From: Niabella pedocola
GTDB lineage: Bacteria > Bacteroidota > Bacteroidia > Chitinophagales > Chitinophagaceae
Direction: 5' to 3'
DNA length: 64,000 nucleotides
Assembly (NCBI RefSeq): GCF_021044425.1
Contig: NZ_JAJNEC010000003.1
Span: 310,001 to 374,000, forward strand
Shown here: piece by piece, positions 34,172 to 41,446 of the stretch
Layout: each line of letters begins with the position of its first letter
Numbering within the stretch: the first letter of the stretch is position 1
The notes under the pieces: generated by a model
The model's input: only the letters and a program-made list of their open reading frames with translations
The model's database searches: none
Told to the model about the DNA's origin: nothing
Program-made: the position numbers and the translations under genes

Positions 34172-34642
34172 TTAATAACGTCTGTTACCGCCCCGGTCGT
34201 GTGCATAATCCTTGTTCCGGTTCACGCGATCATAGGTGCCTTTGTCCCGTTTATTACTACGGTAAGCATAATCTCTTATAGATACCTGTGTATGATCATA
34301 CCGGTACCGGTCATAACGGTTGCGGTGGGCGATATTATCCCTCCAGGGATTGGGTGTATTGATCACTACTTTATAGGTGTTATAAAGATTAATGTTTGCA
34401 AACTGACGGGGCAGCTGGCGTACGGTTACCCAGCTTCTCCGGTCCTGGTAAATATAGGTACGGTTATATACATCGTAGTACGCATTGATCTCCGGCAGAT
34501 AATAATAGCGGACCTGGTTATAGCCATGAGGTCCCCATTGTGGCTGGTTCCCGATATTAACATTGATGTTTACCTGCGCGTTTGCAGATTGTACTGCCGC
34601 CATTCCGCTTACCAGCATCATTACAATGAATAACTTTTTCAT
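34172..34642 (-). CDS. secreted basic Tyr/Arg/Asn-rich hypothetical protein
   Basis: 156 residues from the ATG at 34642 (MKKLFIVMMLVSGMAAVQSANAQ, a clean signal peptide). The mature part is 'VNINVNIGNQPQWGPHGYNQVRYYYLPEINAYYDVYNRTYIYQ', then a very basic tail with repeated R-Y-D/N-R units ('RNRYDRYRYDHTQ', 'DRVNRNKDYAHDRGGNRRY'). The Tyr-rich first half is seen in many small Bacteroidota envelope proteins of unknown role. Unusually, the ATG is preceded by AAAGGAGG seven bases upstream, a strong Shine-Dalgarno sequence. Own terminator; single gene. Confidence 0.8.
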   Translation of the reverse strand: MKKLFIVMMLVSGMAAVQSANAQVNINVNIGNQPQWGPHGYNQVRYYYLPEINAYYDVYNRTYIYQDRRSWVTVRQLPRQFANINLYNTYKVVINTPNPWRDNIAHRNRYDRYRYDHTQVSIRDYAYRSNKRDKGTYDRVNRNKDYAHDRGGNRRY

Positions 34643-34649
34643 AACGACC

Positions 34650-34657
34650 TCCTTTGT
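34650..34657 (-). promoter_or_regulatory. strong Shine-Dalgarno sequence before the secreted Tyr-rich protein
   Basis: The minus strand reads AAAGGAGG then five bases then the ATG at 34642. It is the only strong anti-SD match I noticed before a start codon here; Bacteroidota ribosomes normally make little use of such sites. It also fixes the start against the longer frame beginning at 34714. Confidence 0.55.
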
Positions 34658-34802
34658 TTTTTTGATGAATGTTGTTCTGTTATATAGACGTGATTCTAAA
34701 GAAAAAGTCTGCAAGAAAAGCGTTAATAAATTACTAAGGTTAAGCAGCGTCTATCTTGGTGTTTTTGTGCAGCTTGGATTGGGGTTTAACCGCGAAGACG
34801 CA

Positions 34803-35556
34803 GGGCGCAAGGCTTTCGCAATATTCGCCATGCAAGCGATATAGTGTTGACCGTATTACCATTGCGGCCTTAGCGGGTTCTTTGCGCACGTTGCGGTTAA
34901 ACTTTTACCAGAGAAGGGCGAGGGGGAGATTTAATGATACGATGATCCTATTCTGCGCAGTTCTTTGATCAATGTAACCCCTGCAGCTCCCGGGTTTCTT
35001 TTTAACGCAATGGGCGCAAGGCTTTCGCAATGTTCGCCATGCAAGCGATATAGTGTTGACCGTATAACCATTGCGGCCTTAGCGGGTTCTTTGCGCACAT
35101 TGCGTTTATGCTTTTACCAGAGAAGGGCGAGGGGGAGATTTAATGATACGATGATCCTATTCTGCGCAGTTCTTTGATCAATGTAACCCCTGCAGCTCCC
35201 GGGTTTCTTTTTTAACGCAATGGGCGCAAGGCTTCAGCAATGTTCGCCATGCACAGCGATATAAGTGTTGACCCTATTGCCATTGCGGCCTCAGCGATTT
35301 CTTTGCGCACGTTGCGTTAAAACTTTTACCAGAGAAGGGCGAGGGGGAGATTTAATGATACGATGATCCTATTCTGCGCAGTTCTTTGATCAATGTAACC
35401 CCTGCAGCTCCCGGGTTTCTTTTTTAACGCAACGGGCGCAAGGCTTCCGCAATGTTCGCCATGCACAGCGATATAAGTGTTGACCGTATTGCCATTGCGG
35501 CCTTAGCGATTTCTTTACGCACGTTGCGTTTAAACTTTTATCAGAGAAGGAGGGCT
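34803..35556. repeat. tandem repeat, about 3.6 copies of a 209-212 bp unit
   Basis: Units begin with 'gggcgcaaggctt' at 34803, 35012, 35222 and 35434 (periods 209, 210, 212); the last is partial and ends near 35556. Each has a variable first half ('gcaatgttcgccatgca', 'gtgttgaccgtatt', 'gcggccttagcg', 'cgcacgttgcg'). The second half, about 95 bases from 'ttttaccagagaagggcgag' to 'tcccgggtttctttt', is identical in all three complete copies by eye. Short ORFs in it translate the same repeat and show no protein features. The array, with 34643-34802 before it (AT-rich, then 'ccgcgaagacgcagggcgca'), fills the gap between the secreted-protein gene and the nudix gene. Confidence 0.92.
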
Positions 35557-35566
35557 ATCCACAAAC

Positions 35567-36196
35567 TCATGAGGCTTGTTCCCAGGCATCCAGTACATCC
35601 ACGATGGAAGGGTAGGCCTGTTCCTTGTAGGCGGCTATCTGTACAGGGGCCACCCAGCTGATTGCTGTAATGTCTTCCTCGGTTTGCGGCACCAGTTGTT
35701 CCGTAGCCGTTCCTTTCATCATAAACCAATGCGATTCTTTCAGGATATGATGCGTTCCCTGTTCATAGGTGTGATAGGTAATAAGCAAGGGGGCTCCCAG
35801 CTCAATCTTCGAAAGCCCGGTTTCTTCTTTTACTTCCCTGAGAGCGCAGGCTTCGATGGTTTCTCCCTCGTCCAGTTTACCCTTGGGCAGATCCCAGAAC
35901 CCCCGCCGGTGAATCATCAGCACTTCACCGCTTTCATTCAATACCAGGCCGCCACCGGCCGGGATGATTTCGAATCTCCGGAAAAATGCATTTTTGAGCT
36001 GTTCAAAATCCGGATGGATAAAGATGCCGGTTTTGATTTCCGGCAGGGTTAGTTCCCGCAGCATCGCCTTGATCGAATGCGTGTCCAGTTCATCGATCAA
36101 TACCGTTTCGGGGTGGTGGAGCAACTCCCGGAGCAGGTCATCGGGCTGGTCGCAGAGATAGAGTACTTTATTATGGGTGTGTATTTTAATTTGCAT
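35567..36196 (-). CDS. NUDIX hydrolase
   Basis: 209 residues. The nudix box (GX5EX7REUXEEXGU) is present as 'GKLDEGETIEACALREVKEETGL', roughly residues 105-127, preceded by 'AGGGLVLNESGEVLMIHRRGFWDLPK'. An N-terminal extension of about 65 residues ('MQIKIHTHNKVLYLCDQPDDLLRELL') has no recognisable motif. Hydrolyses a nucleoside diphosphate linked to another moiety; exact substrate unknown. Divergent from pyrE with only 59 bases between the starts, a pairing commonly seen in Bacteroidota. Confidence 0.95.
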   Translation of the reverse strand: MQIKIHTHNKVLYLCDQPDDLLRELLHHPETVLIDELDTHSIKAMLRELTLPEIKTGIFIHPDFEQLKNAFFRRFEIIPAGGGLVLNESGEVLMIHRRGFWDLPKGKLDEGETIEACALREVKEETGLSKIELGAPLLITYHTYEQGTHHILKESHWFMMKGTATEQLVPQTEEDITAISWVAPVQIAAYKEQAYPSIVDVLDAWEQAS

Positions 36197-36255
36197 ATAA
36201 TTTCTGTTTTATAAAAGATGCGCTTAATTTCGCAGCCTAAATTTAGGGAGCTATT

Positions 36256-36888
36256 ATGAACGATGCAAAAGTAGTTGCAGAAAAGTTACTGCAGGTAAAT
36301 GCGGTAAAACTAAGGCCACAGGAGCCTTTTACCTGGGCCAGCGGCTGGAAGAGCCCGATCTATTGCGATAACCGGAGCGTGCTTTCGTTTCCGTTTGTGC
36401 GCGATTTTATTAAAAGTGAAATGTGCAACGTTCTGTTTGAGCAGTTTGGCGATGCCGATTGCATTGCCGGTGTAGCTACCGGGGCCATTGCCTGGGGCGC
36501 CCTTGCTGCCGATCAGCTCAAATTGCCCTTTATTTATGTACGTCCCAAACCCAAAGAGCATGGATTGGGTAACCAGGTGGAAGGTTTGTTTGAAAAAGGA
36601 CAGAAAGTAGCCGTGGTAGAAGACCTGGTGAGCACCGGGAAAAGCAGCCTGCAGGCCGTAGATGCGCTGGAAGCTGCGGGGCTTAACATTGTAGGAATGG
36701 TATCGATCTTTACCTACGATTTTGCGGTGGCCCAGGCTGCCTTTGCGGAACGCCAGATCAAGTATCACCCGCTTACCAGCTACCCGGTTTTACTGGAGCT
36801 GGCACAGGAAAAGGGATTGATCAAAGAAGAAGATGCCGGATTATTGCTGAAATGGCGGGAAGACCCGGCAAACTGGACAGGGGTTTAA
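36256..36888 (+). CDS. pyrE: orotate phosphoribosyltransferase
   Basis: Converts orotate and PRPP to orotidine 5'-phosphate in pyrimidine synthesis. 210 residues. The start region 'VNAVKLRPQEPFTWASGWKSPIYCDNRSVLSFPFVR' and the PRPP loop 'VAVVEDLVSTGKSS' are diagnostic, with 'YVRPKPKEHGLGNQVEG' (catalytic Lys loop) between them. The stop overlaps the convergent lipoprotein stop by three bases. No pyrimidine operon partners are adjacent. Confidence 0.97.
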   Translation: MNDAKVVAEKLLQVNAVKLRPQEPFTWASGWKSPIYCDNRSVLSFPFVRDFIKSEMCNVLFEQFGDADCIAGVATGAIAWGALAADQLKLPFIYVRPKPKEHGLGNQVEGLFEKGQKVAVVEDLVSTGKSSLQAVDALEAAGLNIVGMVSIFTYDFAVAQAAFAERQIKYHPLTSYPVLLELAQEKGLIKEEDAGLLLKWREDPANWTGV

Positions 36889-37352
36889 AATTTAAACTGA
36901 CTCAATAAATCATTGGATGCCTTTTTCCCGCTGTACCGCAGCGGGAAATTTTTTATAACGCCTCCCTTGCTGAGACGGGCGTTGCCATCCAGCCTGATGT
37001 TAACGGAATCCCGGGTGATGAGGCTGAGGGAATTCGTCAGCAAATCCTTCATATTTACCTTTAACCGTACCGGAACCGAAAAATCACTTCGCGCAGGTAT
37101 TTTTACATCTTCGTTTAGCAGGAAATCGCCAATATAAATATCCTGTATCCACGCCTTCCCGCCGGCATTGTTCAGCAGGGCGCCCAGTTTGTTGGGATTA
37201 TTGAAAACAAGATTCATCTCCATCGTTGTTTCATTCATCCCGATCTTACCCATTTTCACGTTTTCAATACCCACAAATTTGATATCCTGGTACCGCATAC
37301 AGGAGGGCAGGAGAAGCACGGCAATGGCCAATACAAAAAAGAATTTCTTCAT
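36885..37352 (-). CDS. LEA type 2 (WHy-like) lipoprotein
   Basis: 155 residues with a lipoprotein signal (MKKFFFVLAIAVLLLPSC, Cys18) and a single beta-sandwich domain resembling LEA14/WHy: 'MEMNLVFNNPNKLGALLNNAGGKAWIQDIYIGDFLLNEDVKIPARSDFSVPVRLKVNMKDLL'. Such domains are linked to desiccation or stress in plants and occur widely in Bacteroidota lipoproteins, role unknown. Single gene, convergent with pyrE. Confidence 0.88.
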   Translation of the reverse strand: MKKFFFVLAIAVLLLPSCMRYQDIKFVGIENVKMGKIGMNETTMEMNLVFNNPNKLGALLNNAGGKAWIQDIYIGDFLLNEDVKIPARSDFSVPVRLKVNMKDLLTNSLSLITRDSVNIRLDGNARLSKGGVIKNFPLRYSGKKASNDLLSQFKF

Positions 37353-37766
37353 TTCCTAGAATATTAATGAGGGCAAATTAAGGGCATTTACTGAAGCTGC
37401 GAAAAATGCACTGTTAAAACCCAGGCGGCTGATGCCATTTCTTTTAGTAATTAAGGCCAGGCAAAGGCTTCAAAGAATACTAATATTTTTGATTTTAAAA
37501 AATATTAGCAATTGATTGATTAATAAGTATTTAATATGTGTATAATTTTATTTAAAATGATACAAAATGAGGCTATTTTGATTCCGGAATTCAGTATTGC
37601 AAACATGTTTGTATTTAGGATAAAATACATTGTTTTGTGCTGATATACACCAAATTAAAATGATAATGTATATTTATAGTTGATATAAAGTATATATTCG
37701 GTTTTTCCCAAATAACAGTGCAGATTTCTTCAGGGAAATAGGGAATACCGTTTCAGGAGCAGACTA
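37353..37766. other. 414-base very AT-rich intergenic region
   Basis: Between the LEA lipoprotein gene and the 3' end of the glycosyltransferase operon. The stretch 37460-37710 is strongly AT-rich, with 'aatattagcaattgattgattaataagtatttaatatg' type runs and several poly-A/T tracts. No ORF, terminator or tRNA is visible. The composition is unlike the GC-richer repeats elsewhere and could mark an old insertion scar or a curved regulatory segment. Confidence 0.5.
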
Positions 37767-38894
37767 TTACCAAAGGCGTTGTATGAGCTGACTGGTATTG
37801 CGGTCGTTATTAAAGGAGGTTTCGACGAGTGATTTCCGCAGTCGGATCTCGTCTTCCTCAAAGGGTTTGTAGTAGAGCTGGGAAATAATAGATGCAATGG
37901 CATTGGAGTTGTTGCCGATATGACAGGCGCTCTCCAGGCCGGTTCCGGTTACCATTGATGGTGTGGTTACGCAATGGCGACCAGAAAATAGTGAATGTAA
38001 AAGCTTTAGACGTATTCCTGTTATATTTTTATTGAAGCAGGGGAGCACGTTGATATGCGCTTTCTGAACCAGGTCGTTGATCTCCGATTCGCTGGGATTG
38101 CTGATGAGGCAGGTATGCTGGCATAGCGCAGCGGCTTTCTGCAGAGGGCGGCCGGGATCTTTACCCGCTATGATAAAGGGCACCCGTACTTTATTGAATA
38201 CTTTGCTAAGCAGCCATAATGCCGCCTCCTCATTTTCTGCCACCGAAAGATTGCCATGAAAAAGACAATGGGTACCCATACCTTCCAGGCTGTTTACCTT
38301 TTGCCAGGATGGAAAAGTGGGCAATAGAAAGGCCTGATCAAACCCTTGCTCCCTAAAAAAGTCAACATCGGTTTCGGAAACGCAGGCAAGCAGGATGTTT
38401 TTGGGAAGGGTAGGTACGTATTTCTTTATCAGCCGGCTTTCTGTTTTGTAGTACAGCTTTTTAAAAAGATCGGAAGAGGCCCGGGCCAGCTCTTTATAGT
38501 AAATTTCTTCGTTATTGTGCATCCGCACACAGATCCTTCGATCCATCTGCTCTATAAAGGGAATGATGCCCGTACAATGTAACCCTTCCAGCAACACCGG
38601 GTAATTGTCTTTAGCCAGCTGTTCTTTCAGTGCTTCATTGATCCTTGAGGAAACAATATAGGGCAGGGAAAGGTTCAGGCATTCCGTTTTTTTCCGGCGT
38701 TCATACACATGCACGGATTCACAGAAAATATTCAATTCCCTGGGAACGCCCCGTTCGTTATAGCTGAAATAATGCAGGTGAACCTTTACTCCCAACCGGT
38801 GAAACGCCCGGATACGGTTCATCATATCGATTACACCTCCGTAGTCTGCCGGCCAGGGCACATCCAAACAAACAATATGCAAGTGTTGCTGCAT
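37767..38894 (-). CDS. glycosyltransferase (GT-B fold)
   Basis: 375 residues, GT-B type: N-terminal 'HIVCLDVPWPADYGGVIDMMNRIRAFHRLGVKVHLHYFSY' (the acceptor-side Rossmann fold), C-terminal half with 'CLFHGNLSVAENEEAALWLL', 'PFIIAGKDPG' and 'KAHINVLPCFNKNITGIRLKLLHSLFSGRHCVTTPSMVTGTGL'. The motif G-I-R-L-K with a preceding N fits the nucleotide-sugar site of GT1/GT4-like enzymes. Its ATG overlaps the stop of the upstream glycosyltransferase by one base (TAATG), so the operon is tightly coupled. Probable role: surface polysaccharide or glycolipid assembly. Confidence 0.85.
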   Translation of the reverse strand: MQQHLHIVCLDVPWPADYGGVIDMMNRIRAFHRLGVKVHLHYFSYNERGVPRELNIFCESVHVYERRKKTECLNLSLPYIVSSRINEALKEQLAKDNYPVLLEGLHCTGIIPFIEQMDRRICVRMHNNEEIYYKELARASSDLFKKLYYKTESRLIKKYVPTLPKNILLACVSETDVDFFREQGFDQAFLLPTFPSWQKVNSLEGMGTHCLFHGNLSVAENEEAALWLLSKVFNKVRVPFIIAGKDPGRPLQKAAALCQHTCLISNPSESEINDLVQKAHINVLPCFNKNITGIRLKLLHSLFSGRHCVTTPSMVTGTGLESACHIGNNSNAIASIISQLYYKPFEEDEIRLRKSLVETSFNNDRNTSQLIQRLW

Positions 38895-40009
38895 TATAAA
38901 TAAGGTTCGTAAATTTTTATCAGTACCTGCTTCTCCTGGTTCCAGTTCAGCACTTTTTGCGCTTTTAACACGTTCATTTTTACCTGCTGCACGTTTTCAA
39001 CATCCTCCAGGAAGCGTGCTATTTCAGCCGCCATTTCTTTTGGGGTACGGTTATTTAAACAAAATCCAACACCGTATTGTTCGATGATGCGTTTTACCTC
39101 CGGCAACGGGGTGGCCGCTACCGGTATACCAGCTAATATATAATCAAAAAGCTTATTGGGCAAGCTTACAAGGAAATTTTCATCGGTGAACCCGTCCAGC
39201 GACAGCCCCAGGTTTGCATGAGGGGTATAATTCTTTAACTGATCCGGGGGCAGTTTATGGATCATTTCCACGCGGTTTTCAAGGCCCCACTCCGCACGTT
39301 TTTGCCGGATCTGTTCCCAAAGAAGCCCGCCACCGATATATACCAGGTAATAATCATCGGGCAGGTACTGCATCATCTCCAGGGATTCCAATCCCCCGCG
39401 TCCATGATTGATCCCCATTCCCTGCATCAGCAGCACTTTTTTGCCCACCCAGGCTACCGGACGCGCTATGGAAGAAGGCGGCGGAGGCACGGGCAGGTTG
39501 CGCACAACAGAGATGGGTGTTCCATAGGATGCCTGGTACTTGGCCTTTACCGCATCACTTACGGTATACACAATGGGAAGCCGGGGAAAAATGGCATCTT
39601 CGAGGCGCTTCCAGAATCGTTTTTTTGCGGGTGAACCTGCCAGTTCCGGTACGCCCGTAAAATATTCGTGGGTATCATAGAACAGGAATTTTTTCCGCAA
39701 TTTGGCGATCATATAGCTGGGGGCAAGCGTGTCCAGGTCGTTGGCCAGCAAATAATCGGTTTTGCAAAACAATAATTTAAAAAACAGCCGGAGGTTAAAT
39801 TCGGCATATTGCAAAACGCCCTTTTTAAAATAGCAGCGCATTCGTTGCGCATGAAAAGTATAATCGCCCAGGGGCAAACTGTTTCCAAAGGCCCGGCCGA
39901 TCAGGCGTACATCAAAACCCATTTCCTGAAGCGTGGTACAGATCCGTATCACCCGTTGATCGGTTGTTACTTCAGATATCACAGATACGGTGATGCGCTT
40001 GCTCTTCAT
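38894..40009 (-). CDS. glycosyltransferase (GT4-like)
   Basis: 371 residues from the ATG at 40009 (MKSKRITVSVISEVTTDQRV); the frame opens 12 codons earlier, inside the wecB gene, and that start is not favoured. Marks are 'TDQRVIRICTTLQEMGFDVRLIG', 'FLFYDTHEYFTGVPELAG', 'PIVYTVSDAVKAKYQASYG', 'VLLMQGMGINHGRGGLESLEMM' and 'SLPNKLFDYILAGIPVAATPLPEVKRII', the last containing the GT4 E/D-type donor-site region. Eight bases after the wecB stop and one base overlapping the next gene. Likely adds a sugar made via the epimerase. Confidence 0.9.
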   Translation of the reverse strand: MKSKRITVSVISEVTTDQRVIRICTTLQEMGFDVRLIGRAFGNSLPLGDYTFHAQRMRCYFKKGVLQYAEFNLRLFFKLLFCKTDYLLANDLDTLAPSYMIAKLRKKFLFYDTHEYFTGVPELAGSPAKKRFWKRLEDAIFPRLPIVYTVSDAVKAKYQASYGTPISVVRNLPVPPPPSSIARPVAWVGKKVLLMQGMGINHGRGGLESLEMMQYLPDDYYLVYIGGGLLWEQIRQKRAEWGLENRVEMIHKLPPDQLKNYTPHANLGLSLDGFTDENFLVSLPNKLFDYILAGIPVAATPLPEVKRIIEQYGVGFCLNNRTPKEMAAEIARFLEDVENVQQVKMNVLKAQKVLNWNQEKQVLIKIYEPYL

Positions 40010-40017
40010 AACGGAAT

Positions 40018-41079
40018 TTACAGAGAATCGGATAAATGATCGCAAATGTGTTGTGCGGCATTACCATACCCGAAGAGTGCGGCCTCATATCCCGGTGTTA
40101 ACTGTGCCAGTCGCATAAATGCCTGCAGGAGGGCATCCCGGTCGGGTGCGCAGGTAAGGCCGGCTCCGGACCGGATGATCTCCGGCCATACCGGGCGCTC
40201 CATAACAACCAGTGATGGCTTTTCGGCAAAGTAAGCTTCGCGGCTCACGCCCCCGCTATCGGTAATTACAAAACTCGCCTGTTTTATAAATGCCTTCATC
40301 TGCGGGTAGCCCAGGGGCGGCATCACCCGGAAAGAGATGGTTGCCCCGGTTTCTGCGATCCTCTTTTGCGTATGCGGATGAAGGGGAACGATTACGGGTA
40401 TTTGACGGTGCAGATCGTTCAGCGCGTTAATGATCGCCTCTAGATTTTTCTTTACAAGGATGTTCTCTGCCCGGTGTATGGTACAGGCCACGTAGGGGGC
40501 CGTTTCCGGCCGGAAGGAAACATCTTCCGGTATTTTGAGGTACGCATCCAGCATCAGGTCGCCGGTAAAAACCGGGCTGGCTGTTATGGCCGTGCCAAAA
40601 CCTTCTGCTTTTAATGTTTGAAGGTTATGCATCGTGCAACAATAGTGCACGGACGAAAGGCGGTCTGCCAACAGGCGGTTGATTTCCTCCGGCGCTTTCA
40701 GATCCCCGGTACGCACACCGGCTTCAAAATGATGCAGTAACTGGCCCGTGCGTGCGGCTGCTATTGCTGCGGCATGCGTGGTATTGGTATCTCCATAAAT
40801 GATAACGGTACCGGGCTTTTCCTGAGCCAGGCATTGTTGTATCTGCCGGGTTGTATGCGCTATAAAAAGATCGGGATCTGTATTTTCAACCTGCAATTGG
40901 ATATCCGGGGCAGGCAAGGCCAGGTCATTAAAAAAGACCCCGCTCATTTCCTGACTGTGATGCTGACCCGTATGCAGGATCAGCTGCCGGGCTATTTTTC
41001 GTGCTGCGATCGCTTTGTATAAAACAGCCAGCTTGATAAACTGGGGCCGGTTCCCCACGATGTGAATGATTTGCTTCAA
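40018..41079 (-). CDS. wecB: UDP-N-acetylglucosamine 2-epimerase (non-hydrolysing)
   Basis: Interconverts UDP-GlcNAc and UDP-ManNAc to supply surface glycans. 353 residues: 'IVGNRPQFIKLAVLYKAI', 'LHTGQHHSQEMSGVFFNDL', 'VIIYGDTNTTHAAAIAAARTGQLLHHFEAGVRTGDLKAPEEINRLLADRLSSVHYC' and 'FVITDSGGVSREAYFAEKPSLVVMERPVWPE'. The start must be TTG at 41079, because the conserved GNRPQF lies at residue 9 and no ATG precedes it. First gene of a three-gene operon with two glycosyltransferases. Confidence 0.94.
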   Translation of the reverse strand: MKQIIHIVGNRPQFIKLAVLYKAIAARKIARQLILHTGQHHSQEMSGVFFNDLALPAPDIQLQVENTDPDLFIAHTTRQIQQCLAQEKPGTVIIYGDTNTTHAAAIAAARTGQLLHHFEAGVRTGDLKAPEEINRLLADRLSSVHYCCTMHNLQTLKAEGFGTAITASPVFTGDLMLDAYLKIPEDVSFRPETAPYVACTIHRAENILVKKNLEAIINALNDLHRQIPVIVPLHPHTQKRIAETGATISFRVMPPLGYPQMKAFIKQASFVITDSGGVSREAYFAEKPSLVVMERPVWPEIIRSGAGLTCAPDRDALLQAFMRLAQLTPGYEAALFGYGNAAQHICDHLSDSL

Positions 41080-41446
41080 GAAACAAATATAACAAACCCC
41101 TGCGGGGAATGAAAAATATTCAATGTAGAATATTCAATGTAGAAGTGGAGATGCCGTTACTGCTTTATAATTTTTTGGAAATTTGAAAATTTGAGAATGT
41201 GGAAATGTGATAATGACGTAATAGCAAATAGGCAAGATAGCTCCTGCATTAAACAAAATCCCCCGTCCCCAGGTCTTCCTGACCCCTGAAAGCCAGACCT
41301 GAACGTTGAAATGTAAAACACCGTTTAGCCTTTTACCTTCTAGCGCTGATCTCCTGTTGGGTATAACAGAACTATAAAGCATCCGCATTGAATAATGATC
41401 TCCCTATCCTGAACGCAGCGTCTGATATCTGAAAACTGATTGCCAT
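41080..41446. other. 367-base gap between wecB and the receptor gene
   Basis: Holds a 14-bp tandem duplication ('aatattcaatgtag' at 41115-41128 and 41129-41142) and an AT-rich 'aatttgaaaatttgagaatg' tract (41169-41205) of the low-complexity type seen at 1.6 and 4.2 kb. An 84-residue minus-strand ORF there has no protein-like features. Nothing else is supported apart from the wecB promoter box. Confidence 0.6.
41084..41091 (-). promoter_or_regulatory. minus-7 promoter box for the wecB operon
   Basis: The minus strand reads TATATTTG, a full TAnnTTTG match, ending four bases before the TTG start codon of wecB, so a leaderless transcript starting with UUG is implied. No good minus-33 box. Confidence 0.45.

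Noticed and set aside
34803..35556. Tandem repeat as a CRISPR array
   Set aside because: The unit is over 200 bases, there is no short repeat/unique spacer alternation and no cas gene nearby.
34756..35661. Three similar 69-70 residue ORFs within the 35 kb repeat
   Set aside because: They are translations of the same tandem repeat; they resemble each other because the DNA repeats, frames are interrupted by 1-2 base indels, and nothing protein-like is seen.
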